From Asterias rubens (Eukaryota; Echinodermata; Asteroidea; Forcipulatida; Asteriidae), in the NCBI RefSeq assembly GCF_902459465.1, contig NC_047065.1:10960170-11024169 (forward strand): DNA of 64,000 nt. The letters are read 5' to 3'. This document shows, one piece after another, positions 35,331 to 45,519 of this stretch (positions within the stretch are counted from its first letter, which is position 1; every line of letters starts with the position of its first letter). Under the pieces are notes generated by a model. It did no database searches and was not told where the DNA came from. It saw only the letters and a program-made list of their open reading frames with translations. A program made the position numbers and the translations under genes.

Positions 35331-35676
35331 CTCAAAGTGAGCAAGTACTGTCTCCAAAGTATCTAAATGGCCTTTCACCTGTCTTAGCCTCCGGTAAGCA
35401 GTTCCCCCACCCATGGTGGGGTTCCTTTCAATTGTACTGTTGCAAACAATAACAGAGTTGGTTTATTTAACGTGATAAACAAATTCAGCAGGTAATGTTT
35501 GACAATGTTTTTTGTTGATCGTTCTCAGAGACAAATATACCAAATATGAATTAGTAAGATAGTGAATGGAAAAAATAATCAAACTAGGATGAATAAACTT
35601 TTGTCACTGCAATTGCATCTTACTAATTTAGGTTGAGCAGGTGCAAGTATTTACAACTTCTTTCAATGTTGTTTCA

Positions 35677-35904
35677 TTAAAGGAAATAGTTGCCTTGGAT
35701 CGGTCGAGTTGGTCTTTGAAAAGCGTTTGTAACCGTTTATTACAAAATGCATATGATTAGAAAGATATTTTAAAAGTAGAAAACAATGATCCACACAAGT
35801 ATCACCCAAAAGCATCTTTCTAAGCATATGCATTTTATAACAAACGGTTACAAACACATTTCAAAGACCAGTTTGACCGATCCCAGGCAACGTGTTCCTT
35901 TTAA
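35677..35904. mobile_element. 228-bp TTAA-type palindromic element, second family
   Basis: Begins ttaaaggaaatagttgcctt and ends ggcaacgtgttccttttaa; the two halves are imperfect inverted repeats (gtttgtaaccgttta with aaacggttacaaac). It lies at the centre of the large inverted repeat. A larger relative occupies 43607-44157. Confidence 0.85.
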
Positions 35905-36069
35905 ATGATCTCTTACGCTCATCTCGCAAATCGTTAGTATCATTGTTTTTAATAAGATCTTGGCAAACTTTTTCCAACACTTTTAAGCGGAGGCTTTTTA
36001 ATTTCCCACATTTGTGCTGGACATGATTGGATGCTCCAAACCATCTGCAGCACAGAAACTATATTGTTT

Positions 36070-38139
36070 ATGATCTCTATCTCTATGAAAAGTTTTACAT
36101 TTGGTAGCAGGCAGGGACCAAGGAGAGTAGGCCCTGTATTAAAGCAACTTGTAAAGAATGCTCATCGCACTCTACTTGCAATGGGAATCATAATGTACCT
36201 GTACAATAGGTGAAGTAGCCAAATCAAGAACTCTCAGTGGCAAAGCATTCACTTGGTTATGGCTTGGTTGGATACCATTATGTTTAAATAAAAACTTTGT
36301 ATTCAATACTCAAAGGGCATGGAAACAGTGTCAGATTTTTACAAGCATGCATTGTTTTTGAAAAGAATTACTATAGTTGAGGCAGGTAGTGTCACAACAG
36401 GATACAATAAACCCAAGTGTTTTCTCCCCAGAAGACATGAAAACACCAATAATCGCCCCAATCACAACCGAAAGGGAACACTTTCAAAGAAGAGGCGCTA
36501 TTCACAACACAATGTCAAGAAATATGATCGGGGCTGGGCCGCCAAACTCTAAAATTTATGTCACCAAAAGTTCCTGATCATTGTTGGGTAATCCACTAAG
36601 CCTACAGAGTGCTTAGCAAGAGCTGCAAGATTGATAGAATTATTACTTCATAATGTTAGAAATTCAATATGAAGAAAAAACAATTCAAAATGCATTTTTC
36701 TGTTTTGGGAAAAAAAGTCTATTTTTGAGACAGTACTGTTACATCAGGATACACTTGCCCAAGTTTTTCTTACCACAAATAAAAAGATTAATTTTGGCCC
36801 TAATCAAAACCGAAAGGAAAATATTCTTAGACCCCTGAAAAAATGAAATTTTGAGGGAAACAAATATGGTAAAAATGTTGATTTTGCAAGTTCGAAAAAC
36901 ATACTCTAATGCACAATCTAAAAATAGCACAAGGGTGACTGTCATTTTTACAAGCATGCATTGTTTTTGAAAAGAATTACTATAGTTGAGGCAGGTAGTG
37001 TCACAACAGGATACAATAAACCCAAGTGTTTTCTCCCCAGAAGACATGAAAACACCAATAATCGCCCCAATCACAACCGAAAGGGAACACTTTCAAAGAA
37101 GAGGCGCTATTCACAACACAATGTCAAGAAATATGATCGGGGCTGGGCCGCCAAACTCTAAAATTTATGTCACCAAAAGTTCCTGATCATTGTTGGGTAA
37201 TCCACTAAGCCTACAGAGTGCTTAGCAAGAGCTGCAAGATTGATAGAATTATTACTTCATAATGTTAGAAATTCAATATGAAGAAAAAACAATTCAAAAT
37301 GCATTTTTCTGTTTTGGGAAAAAAAGTCTATTTTTGAGACAGTACTGTTACATCAGGATACACTTGCCCAAGTTTTTCTTACCACAAATAAAAAGATTAA
37401 TTTTGGCCCTAATCAAAACCGAAAGGAAAATATTCTTAGACCCCTGAAAAAATGAAATTTTGAGGGAAACAAATATGGTAAAAATGTTGATTTTGCAAGT
37501 TCGAAAAACATACTCTAATGCACAATCTAAAAATAGCACAAGGGTGACTGTTACAGCAATAATTTTTTGACTCAAGTAAATCCAAGGATGATACTTTGTA
37601 GTGATGTAAAAGGTTTTATGAAATAATTGTGTTTTTTGGTGGGGTGGAGTTGTAAATATTAACTAAAAAACAGTTTTTCAGACCCCCAAATCGGCTTAAA
37701 GTGGCCTAAACACAAATGAACTGTTACCATGGCAACGTATTATACAATGATTTGAAATGTAAAATTTTTTTATTTGGACCCCAAGTCCCTACCATCCACA
37801 AAGTATAAGAAAAAATATTCCTTTTTTTTTCACCGTGGACACGTATGTCAATATTATTTGAAAAGACCCTTAAAAAGCATTTTTTCACGTTTTTGGTGAA
37901 AAAGTCTAGTTTTGAGGCAGTACTGTCACAACAGGATACAATTGCCCAAGTTTTTCTCACCAGATATGAGAATACCAATGTTGGCCCTAACCACAGCCGA
38001 AAGGAAAATTTTCTGAGACCCCTGGCAAGTTGACATTTTGGGGTCCAAAAATAGGGTAAAAATGGCGCTTTTGCAAGTTCTAAAAACATACTGTAATAAA
38101 CGATGCAAAAATGGCACAAGGGTGATATTTAAAGCAAAA
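36070..38139. repeat. Right arm of the large inverted repeat
   Basis: Mirror of 33842-35330, lengthened by the 609-bp duplication. Its outer edge is 33 bp from the donor of the minus-strand coiled-coil exon, so the structure lies at the start of that exon's following intron. Confidence 0.85.
36335..37551 (+). repeat. 609-bp tandem duplication, near-identical copies
   Basis: Copy 1 is 36335-36943 and copy 2 is 36944-37551. I found no difference by eye over ~608 bp. The duplication is present only in the right arm of the inverted repeat, so it postdates it, or it is an assembly artefact. Confidence 0.92.
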
Positions 38140-38171
38140 AGTTCCTTCTGGTCATTGTGGGTTGTTTTTAC

Positions 38172-38570
38172 AAGTTGGAGTCGCATTACTTCTTGATTCA
38201 GTTTTTGTACGTCGGCAGCAAGTCTCTCGTTGTCACCCCTCATTCCGCTCAGGTCGATCTTCAAGTTGGACTTTTCGTGTTGTAGGATCTTGATGGTTTC
38301 ACTAAGACTCACTGCATGTCTTTCATTCTCCAAAATCTTGGTCGAGTTGTAAACCACGATCTTTTCATAATCTGATTGAAGAGCTTCCAACTTGGCCGCC
38401 ATATCGTCTATCATTGCATCTTTCAATAGGATTACAGAGTTCTGTTCCCCGTCGACATCAACCGTGTCCTTCCCAAGATCTGTGGTATACAAAGTTATCT
38501 CACCCATCTGGCGCGTCACCTCCGCGGTATTGGTCGTCAAGCTTCTTGCTAATTTCAAACGACTTCGCAT
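38172..38570 (-). CDS. Coiled-coil exon, unrecognised protein
   Basis: From ATG at 38570 the minus strand encodes about 133 residues before a donor CTT|GTAAAAAC at 38171-38170. The sequence is helical and heptad-rich (DDMAAKLEALQSDYEKIV; SLSETIKILQHEKSNLKID; ADVQKLNQEVMRLQL) and clearly protein-like, unlike its neighbours. The reading frame stays open into the adjacent repeat (to 37926), but that part is repeat-derived. The upstream acceptor is unclear and phases do not fit a direct join to the exon at 39501-39539. Candidates are a small cytoskeletal/centrosomal-type coiled-coil protein or a fragment of one. Confidence 0.55.
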
Positions 38571-38599
38571 AGGGGAATTGCCTCGGGTAACCGTGACCC

Positions 38600-39185
38600 C
38601 GATTTGACCTCTACTTCCGGGTCAACCGGAAGTGGGACCAAATCTGAAGAGTAACACAACCGATTTAATTTTTTTCTTTAGTTATAGATTCCTAAGCATT
38701 AAATTTTGTTGGGGAAAATCCGTGACCCCATTTTGACCTCTTCTTTTGGGTACACAACCGATTTTCAAACTTTTTTTCAGTTATAGACTACTTAGGCATT
38801 AAATGTTAACTTTGAAAACTTAGACCCCCATGTTGACCTTTATTTCCGGGTCAACCGGAAGTTGGACCTTATCTCAAAAACAACCCAATCGATTTTCAGA
38901 CTTTTTACAGTTATGGGCTACTTTGGCATTGGACTATCGCATCGGGTAGGTATGACCCCATGTTGACCTTTATTTCCGGGTCAACCGGAAGTGGGACCTT
39001 ATCTCAAGAACTGCACAACCAATGTTCAAGTTCTTTTCAGTTATAGACCCTTTTAGCTCTAAAGATTGAACTTGGATTACCTTGACCCCAAATTGACCTT
39101 TACTTCCGGGTCAACCGGAAGTGGGACCATGTCTCAAAAACCATGCAACCGATCTTCAGTTTCTTTTCAATTATAGACCCCTTGA
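38600..39185. repeat. ~128-bp tandem repeat with palindromic ETS-like sites
   Basis: Four to five units carry gacctttacttccgggtcaa followed by ccggaagtgggacc, near 38613, 38845, 38969 and 39100 (38745 degenerate). Each contains the hairpin acttccgg-gtcaa-ccggaagt, whose arms equal the ETS-factor consensus ACCGGAAGT in both orientations. Confidence 0.8.
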
Positions 39186-39500
39186 ACCTTGAAAATTAAA
39201 AAGGAACAGCTCTGTGTTTGTTCACAAACACTTGATGTCTAGTTTTGTTTAGTATCTTGTTTGTGCCTCCCTGTATTTGGCTATTTACAGCAAGATTTGA
39301 CTTTACTATCCCGATTGCCACTTATCTATATCAATTTTATTCGTCTTTTTGAATCAAACGCATATCATGTTTGTTTTTTACTTGTTGTGTTTTCTGATTA
39401 AAATTACTTTTGATAAAATTTGTGGATGGATTTTGAGAACTGACTTGTTAAATATTACATGAAAATGTTTGAATAATATGAACAAAATGTCACACTCACC

Positions 39501-39539
39501 AGATAATCCTCGAATTCCTTCTTCGAATGCAACTCTTTC
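39501..39539 (-). CDS. Short exon downstream of the TRPC-like exon
   Basis: Minus-strand acceptor ccactttcag and donor CTG|GTGAGT bound 13 codons, KELHSKKEFEDYL, phase 0 at both ends. This fits the phase in which the TRPC-like exon ends (…VKRNMENK), so I place it as the next exon of the same gene or gene fragment. Confidence 0.55.
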
Positions 39540-39658
39540 TGAAAGTGGGAAATGTAGTAGCCAATATTCGATTATCAAATATTACAGTTCACCTCTAAGA
39601 TTTGCCTGCCAGTTATGAAACATGTCAAATGTCATGGGTGCATGAAAAGATAACTTGC

Positions 39659-39836
39659 CTTGTTTTCCATGTTACGTTTCACACAGAAGCAAACCTCAAT
39701 GATATACTTAAGAAACCGAAACACAGTCATCAAGGAGGGAATCAAGTTAAAGGGTGGTGGGAGAGTACCAACGGGTTGCATGTATGTTTGCCCACACTGC
39801 TGCCCGGTGGAACTTCCACTCGGTGTCTGCTTGTTC
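39659..39836 (-). pseudogene. TRPC-type cation channel exon with a 1-bp frameshift
   Basis: Minus-strand acceptor atgactcttacag and a GC donor AAG|GCAAGT bound 178 bp. It begins EQADTEWKFHRAAVWANI, matching the post-TM6 TRPC motif (ADxEWKFxRxxLW). In the next frame it continues GTLPPPFNLIPS then VFRFLKYIIEVCFCVKRN, matching the conserved (T)LPPPFNxIPS segment. Removing one T of the TT at 39770-39771 restores family spacing between W and LPPPF and makes the exon 177 bp with phase-0 ends. TRPC channels are plasma-membrane Ca2+-permeable channels. I find no transmembrane exons upstream in this window, so this is a gene fragment/pseudogene, or a live gene with an assembly error and very long introns. 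Confidence 0.6.
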
Positions 39837-39849
39837 CTGTAAGAGTCAT

Positions 39850-40080
39850 AGAGAGAGATAAGAGAGGGAGATAGGGAGGTTGGGTGAGAGACAATGGGGC
39901 GATAATGACAATTAGTTGTAGTTTATTGATATCGTGTAAATAATTGTAATTTAAACCATTTTACTCTCAAAATTTGCATTTAGTAATAAATATCTCGAGT
40001 CAAAAATATACCTGACCGCAATTCAATCCATAAACGTACCGGTGACCTATCTTTATGTAGTCCCCAGAGGAGTTTAACTA
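39850..40080. other. Unassigned spacer
   Basis: A purine-rich tract (gagagataagagagggag) is the polypyrimidine tract of the TRPC-like exon on the other strand; nothing else seen. Confidence 0.35.
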
Positions 40081-40081
40081 T

Positions 40082-40231
40082 GGGTACGTTCGTTTAGCTT
40101 CCCTGGGTCGACCCCGGTGTGTGGCGGTTTTTTCCAGGACGAATGTGGGTAATTATCTGCACACGTTCGTCCTGGATAAAGAAAACGCCACACACTGGGG
40201 TCGACCCGGGGAAGCTAATCGAACGCACCCT
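40082..40231. mobile_element. 150-bp palindromic element
   Basis: Left arm gggtacgttcgtttagcttc through cgaccccggtgtgtggcg, right arm its near-perfect complement ending gaagctaatcgaacgcaccc. Arms of about 65 bp with a short loop; foldback/MITE type. Confidence 0.8.
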
Positions 40232-40239
40232 AAGAGAGG

Positions 40240-40420
40240 TTGCGTGACCCCGCAAAAAAGTTCGTTGTGCGCGCCGTCGGCCATGTTGAGTACTATTTCT
40301 GTTGGTAACGCGTCGTCTGCTCGCAACAGCAGACGCACGTTTGTAAGCGAGAAAGTTGGTTTTTCTCCGATAGACATATTTGGTGAAGGTTTTCTTTCAG
40401 TATTTTATTTGGTAAAACAA
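40240..40420. promoter_or_regulatory. CpG-rich segment
   Basis: Locally CpG-dense (gcgcgccgtcggccatgttg; ggtaacgcgtcgtctgctcg) with a small palindrome cgtctgctcgcaacagcagacg split by its loop. It could be promoter-like; no transcript assigned. Confidence 0.2.
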
Positions 40421-40699
40421 TGAACTACATCTAGCATATAATATTAACTCCGGATAATGCAAGTCAACGCCGGTCGATACTTTGAGAAAATACTAACGAA
40501 TGCATTCGTTAAAACAACAATTGTTAAAACAACAAATTAGGTTGTGATACACGAAGTGTGGGCCTTTGGACAATACTGTTTGCCGATGTTGTGCGATTGC
40601 TTTAAGATGCAAGACACTACAACATCATCACCACAATATTTACTGTAAAATCGTTTCTCTGATTATATTCCAACAAGGGAATCAATGTGTGGTGAAGAG

Positions 40700-40801
40700 G
40701 TTTTCAACTAGTGGTTTAATCCCAACGAGGCCTGGTTCTTGATCGTCGAAGTAAATCATCAAGAACCAAGCCTCGGCGGGTTTAAACCACTAGTTGAAAA
40801 C
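40700..40801. repeat. 102-bp perfect-type hairpin
   Basis: Arms gttttcaactagtggtttaa...ggttcttgat and its complement, about 45 bp each, separated by ~11 bp. Confidence 0.85.
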
Positions 40802-40819
40802 CGGGTGAACAACTTCTTA

Positions 40820-41080
40820 CAAGGGAATGCTGTGCGCGTCGCGCGTATCGCATGATGTGGCCGTTGCTCTCGACCAATAGGAATGAAGAAACTGTCTTAT
40901 AAGCACAGGTGCTAATTCGCGTGTCACGCCCATGTTTCAACACTTGTTACTGGTCATGAACAAAGGTTTATACACACCCACGTGACGCGCTCTCCACCAA
41001 TAGGAATAGTGAAACTTTCTGAGGTATTTATGAATGACGGATTAGTCTTCCTGGGGTGACATATAATTAATCGGTCCGTG
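40820..41080. repeat. Diverged direct repeat with CCAAT-type sites
   Basis: ctctcgaccaataggaat and ctctccaccaataggaat recur ~138 bp apart, each followed by gaaact and a tata/tattta stretch. Old repeat or promoter-like DNA. Confidence 0.4.
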
Positions 41081-41170
41081 TTTTTGGCGATATCTCAAAA
41101 ACGCGATCACCTTTTGAAATGAATAATTATTTTAACCAAACATAATATTATAGTTAAGCAGCGCTTGTGC

Positions 41171-41289
41171 TAGTCTTGGTGCAATACGTTTCTCGTTTCC
41201 CTTTCACGCACACCGCGGCCAAATTACCAACAACGCCCCGCGTGGACTATTAAGTGAAAGGAAAACGAGAAACGTCTTGCACCAATCTA
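41171..41289. repeat. Inverted repeat (37-bp arms)
   Basis: tagtcttggtgcaatacgtt...ctttcac and gtgaaagg...ttgcaccaatcta form the arms; the 46-bp loop is GC-rich. Confidence 0.8.
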
Positions 41290-41863
41290 CACGTAGGTCT
41301 TGTGGACGACGTATGCAGTGTGCTGCTTGCGTATTTTGCGGATGCTCAAAAAATATACTGTTGTATTTACAAAAAACCAAGACTCAAACTGAAATTATTG
41401 CCGCTTTTGTGGCATTTTGAATAATAATTGTATCATTGATTTCTTTGATGAATTTAAACACATCACCGATATCATAAAGGGTTTTGTGTGGATTCGTGTT
41501 AGGGAGCACGTATCTATTTAACCGCCCGAGAGCTAGGCCGAACCGGGCCGAATCTGGCGGTTTGCCGATCCACAAAAGAAATGACTGCTGTCATGAATAA
41601 TCCGCATATCGGGGGTTAAAGTTGCTCACCTTTGCTCATTAAACCTTCACAACCTCAACACAATGGAGTTGGGTCTGGATGGGCCAGGGGCACCAACAAT
41701 AGGCTCCACGGGTCCTTTGTCAAGTGGCGCGTATGCTTGGGAAATCTTGTGAAATTTCAGGTAGTCATCTTTTTGGGGATTTTTTTCTTTTTCAGAGAGA
41801 CAATACTGGTGGTTGACAGCATAATTGACATCGGCAGCACATTATACAACACTCTTGAGGATC

Positions 41864-42751
41864 ATGGCAGACACCAATCAGCCTCGTGTTATGTTGTGGG
41901 CGGTTTACCGTTCATGCTCCACGGCAACCATGCGAGCCTTAAGCACAATCGAAGGAGGAAAATACTTCTACGAGCCCTATACCGCTGCTGCATACTTTGG
42001 CCCAGAAAGGGTGTTTCCGAGAGTGAATAGTGTACCTGACAAGGCTACCAGTGATCTTCCTGGTTCGGACCTCGCCTACGATAACCAGGTGAATACATTT
42101 TCCTGGGTAAAACAGACATTAGAAGAAGAACATGAAGGGGCCAGACTAGTATTCGTTAAGGATCACGCATACAGTCTGAAGATAGCAGGGAAAGGTTGGG
42201 ATGAAATCCCAAATGGATATCGGCACACTTTCCTTATTCGTAATCCCAACAAAACAATTCCATCATGGAGGAAACTCAACTTGGAGTTCAAACCATCTTC
42301 TGGAACAATGGATGAAGAGCAGATGGAGGCGTGGCAGGATCTACAGATGGGCAGTCTCGCAGGAGGGTTTCACAGCTTGCTTGAGCACTACGAATACGTC
42401 AGAGAAAACCTTGACCCCAACCCCTTCGTCATGGATGCTGATGATCTCCTGGCCGACCCGGAAGCAATGATACCGGCTTACTGTCAGGCAACAGGGACAC
42501 CTTTCAGGAAAAAGATGGTGGAATGGGGAGAAGACAACGGAGTACCCGCCCAAGCCAGATGGATCATTTGCCGCCCCAATCTGGCATCATTTCAACTCCA
42601 TTGCAAACAAAAGGCTATCACTGCCGCTTGCTTCTCAAAAGAAGTGGAATCGGAGATCAAATCGATACCAAGTCCGAAAGTAGCTGCACTCATTCAGCGT
42701 TGTATGCCCTTCTATGAAAAACTTTACCAGCAGCGCCATGTTCTAGAGTGA
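41864..42751 (+). CDS. Sulfotransferase-like P-loop protein (295 aa)
   Basis: A single open coding exon; the acceptor ttttttctttttcag ends at 41795, so the 5' UTR is spliced. ATG at 41864 (gatcATGg) is chosen because it directly precedes the conserved start ADTNQPRVMLWAVYRS; the ORF is open a little further upstream without an ATG. Residues 16-26 (RSCSTATMRAL) form the 5'-phosphosulphate-binding loop seen in PAPS-dependent sulfotransferases. HTFLIRNPNKTIPSW (121-135) matches the 3'-phosphate-binding motif, and DADDLLADPEAM (191-202) a common late motif. No signal peptide or membrane segment, so probably cytosolic. Similar animal proteins are often labelled branched-chain-aminotransferase-like, which I think is a database misnomer. 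Sulfate transfer and substrate are inferred. Confidence 0.85.
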   Translation: MADTNQPRVMLWAVYRSCSTATMRALSTIEGGKYFYEPYTAAAYFGPERVFPRVNSVPDKATSDLPGSDLAYDNQVNTFSWVKQTLEEEHEGARLVFVKDHAYSLKIAGKGWDEIPNGYRHTFLIRNPNKTIPSWRKLNLEFKPSSGTMDEEQMEAWQDLQMGSLAGGFHSLLEHYEYVRENLDPNPFVMDADDLLADPEAMIPAYCQATGTPFRKKMVEWGEDNGVPAQARWIICRPNLASFQLHCKQKAITAACFSKEVESEIKSIPSPKVAALIQRCMPFYEKLYQQRHVLE

Positions 42752-42832
42752 TAACATCATCTGCGTGGTACGTGCGGGTTTCGTACGGTCTTTGAACGAC
42801 CACTTTGGACCTGCGTAATGCCTACATTGGTC

Positions 42833-43219
42833 TAAAGGCAGTGGACACTATTGGTAATTGTCAAAGACTAGCCTTCACAGTTGGTGTATCTCAACATTAT
42901 ACATAAAATAACAAACCAGTTAAAACTTTGAGCTCAATCGGTCATCGAACTTGCGAGATATGAATGAAAAAACAAAACACCCTTGTCACACGAAGGTGTG
43001 TGCGTTTAGATGGTTGATTTCGAGACCTCAAGTTCTAAATCTGAGGTCTCGAAATCAAATTCGTGGAAAACTTCTTTCTCGGAAACTATAGCACTTCAGA
43101 GGGTGCCGTTTCTCACAATGTTTTATATCATTTCAACCTCTCCCTATTACTTGTCACCAAGAAAGGTTTTATGCTAATAATTATTTTGAGTAATTACCAA
43201 TAGTGTCCACTGCCTTTAA
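42833..43219 (+). mobile_element. TTAA-type inverted-repeat element, full length
   Basis: Starts taaaggcagtggacactatt and ends aatagtgtccactgccttta, with the central palindrome (cgagacctcaagttctaaat/ctgaggtctcg). It lies ~80 bp past the sulfotransferase-like stop, possibly in its 3' UTR. Confidence 0.9.
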
Positions 43220-43606
43220 AGAAGCAAAACACTTGAATTAAATCGTAGAAAACCAGTTCATCGCTTAAGTTAACCCAACTCATCCCCTTCACTCTTTCAT
43301 TCTTATTATCTTATTAGGAAGATATTCTCTTTCAGCTAGTAGTCCTACAAACCGGTTTAGACTGTTGTGTTTTTACCCATCGTGTTTTAACTTAATTTTT
43401 TTTTATATTAAAAATAACTTAGTTTTACAAAGTTTTGGTATTTGGGGTTCAAAAATACTTTTGTTAAAAACTAACATTGTGTACTATGTAGTAAGTATTT
43501 TGTGTACTTTGTAATGAATATCATGGTGCTTATGGTCAGCAGAATTGGATTGCTGGTGAGGTGCGCGCCAAATCGTGGATTCGCGGGCTTCGGCTCCCAA
43601 GTGATC
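43220..43606. other. Unassigned spacer
   Basis: T-rich DNA with no gene or repeat recognised. Confidence 0.4.
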
Positions 43607-44157
43607 TTAAAGGAACACGTTGCCTTGGATCGGACGAGTTGGTCTATAAAAAGCGTTTGTAACCTTTTTTTATAAAATGCATATGGTTGGAAATAATGTT
43701 TTAAAAGTAGAATACAATGATCCACACAAGTTTGCCTCGAAATTGCGTGGTTTTCCTTTTACTGTGCGAACTAACACGGTCGGCCATTTATGGGAGTCAA
43801 AAATTTGACTCCCATAAATGGCCGACCGTGTTAGTCGTAGACTTGTGGACAAGTCGTTAAATCGGCCCCACGCGCTGAGATAGTGCTCTGGACAAGTCGT
43901 TAAATCGGCCCCACGCGCTGAGAGAGTGCTCTCGAGAGCACTATCTCAGCGCGTGGGGCCGATTTAACGACTTGTCCACAAGTCTATGTTAGTCGACGAG
44001 GTAAAAGGAAAACCGTGCAATTTCGAGGCATGTTTGTGTGGATCATTGTATTCTACTTTTACAACATCTGTCTACCCATATGCATTAAAAAAAAAAAACG
44101 GTTACAAACGCTTTTCAAAGACCAACTCGACCGATCCAAGGCAACGTGTTCCTTTAA
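43607..44157. mobile_element. 551-bp palindromic TTAA element with nested hairpins
   Basis: Starts ttaaaggaacacgttgcctt and ends aaggcaacgtgttcctttaa; the outer ~150 bp of each end are inverted repeats and match the shorter copy at 35677-35904. The centre adds a near-perfect hairpin around 43767-43832 (gaccgtgttagt arms). It is followed by a 47-bp segment present twice directly (ggacaagtcgttaaatcggc...) and once inverted (43933-43985). Confidence 0.9.
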
Positions 44158-44748
44158 GGAATAGTGGGTGCTGATCGCTTGGTCTTCAAGAGTAAAGACG
44201 AACTTGTGATGCTCCGACTCCCCCCATTAATGTTTTTCTCGCAATTTACACTCAGATTGGAACTATATTATTGTAAGTACCTGCGATTTTTTATAATACA
44301 AGAAGGGAATCAAAGGGAATCAAAGAGAATCTTTTGTTTAAATTTTTACTGCAATTTTAGAATGTTTAATGATGTTTAGTATTATAAACATGTATTTTTT
44401 ATGAGCCAGGTCTGGGAGGGCACATCTTTTTTGATGACAGTTTTTTTTTTTTACTTTTGCCCTTCCCTGAACGGCCTGTGCTTGTTTATTGTTTTGCTTG
44501 TCCGAAGAATAAACAAAAAGAAATAATTTTTTTTTTTAAATCCGAGAAGAATCCGAGAATCCTGAGTCACAATTATTTATTATTCGTTTGTTTTGTTCCA
44601 TGATTCCTGTTCATCGTGTCCGTTATTATTTAGTTCTCGTACACTCATCAAACCAATAGAAAGTCCTTGACCGCGACGGCGCGTTACAAATAATGTATTG
44701 CACCCTGGGGGGGCTCTGTGCTAATGTTTAAGGAGATATGTTAATTAA
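44158..44748. other. Unassigned DNA with one AATAAA
   Basis: No gene recognised. The AATAAA at 44508-44513 could serve the sulfotransferase-like gene only with a ~1.75-kb 3' UTR, which is speculative. Confidence 0.35.
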
Positions 44749-45220
44749 TTAAAGACAAGACACCCTTGTTAATTATCAAAGACCAGTATTCTCACTTGGG
44801 GTATCTCAGCATATGCATAAAATAAGAAGCCTGTGAAAATTTAAGCTAAATTTATTGGTCGTCGAAAGAACAAAACACCCTTGTCACACGAAGTTGTGTG
44901 CTTTCAGATGGTTAAACTTGGGTGTCTGTATGTACAGAACCCATAACAGTTAAAACCAATTCTGTTGCATTTTTTTTCCAGGTCCAGCTGCAGTATGACT
45001 GGACTATGGTTTCTAGACCTCTAATTATAATATGAGGTATCGAAATCAAATTCGTGGTAAATTACTTCTTTCTCTAAATCACTTCAGAGGGAGCCCTTTC
45101 ACTCTGTTTTTGTTTTACTATTAACCCCCCCCCCCCCCCCCCCCCATTACTCGTTACCAGTAAAGGTTTTATGCTTACTTATTTTGAGTATTTACCAATA
45201 GTGTCCACTGAAGGCTTTAA
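44749..45220 (+). mobile_element. TTAA-type element carrying an ~85-bp insert
   Basis: Left part runs to gtgtgctttcagatggtt, foreign sequence follows (about 44918-45002, including ctgtatgtacagaacccat), then the family resumes at ctagacctctaatta and ends accaatagtgtccactgaag. A C run interrupts it at 45127-45146. Confidence 0.8.
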
Positions 45221-45510
45221 ATTAATTTATATTTTTTGGAGGTGGGAGAAATGGCTCACGGAAACAGGCAGCGAGCCAGTTTGGGAGAAAACAAACCCAC
45301 ATATTATTTTTTCGGGGTGCTTTTTTTTCCTAGGGTAATTAGCAAAAAATCCAACCAAAAAGTGAAAAGAAATCTGAAGGTAGTTGTCCGAAACGTAATA
45401 TCCGATTTGTTTTCAAGAGGCTGAGAGACTTTAAATAAATAGCAATTAGCATCCTGAGTGAGTGTAGTGTATGACCTTCCCTACTCATGGCAGCATTTTT
45501 TTTCTTCGTA

Positions 45511-45518
45511 CCAAACGC
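45511..45518 (+). repeat. Target-site duplication, left copy
   Basis: CCAAACGC immediately outside the left terminal inverted repeat, repeated at 50002-50009. Confidence 0.65.
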
Positions 45519-45519
45519 G

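Noticed and set aside
36319..37447. Pairs of identical 60-77-aa ORFs
   Set aside because: They are the two copies of the 609-bp duplication; the frames carry no domain and belong to non-coding repeat DNA.
37724..38119. 131-aa minus-strand ORF and its mirror ORFs near 33.8-34.2 kb
   Set aside because: Open by chance in both arms of the inverted repeat and low in protein-like features.
41384..41575. 63-aa minus-strand ORF as an upstream TRPC exon
   Set aside because: No transmembrane or pore-like residues and no matching splice phase.
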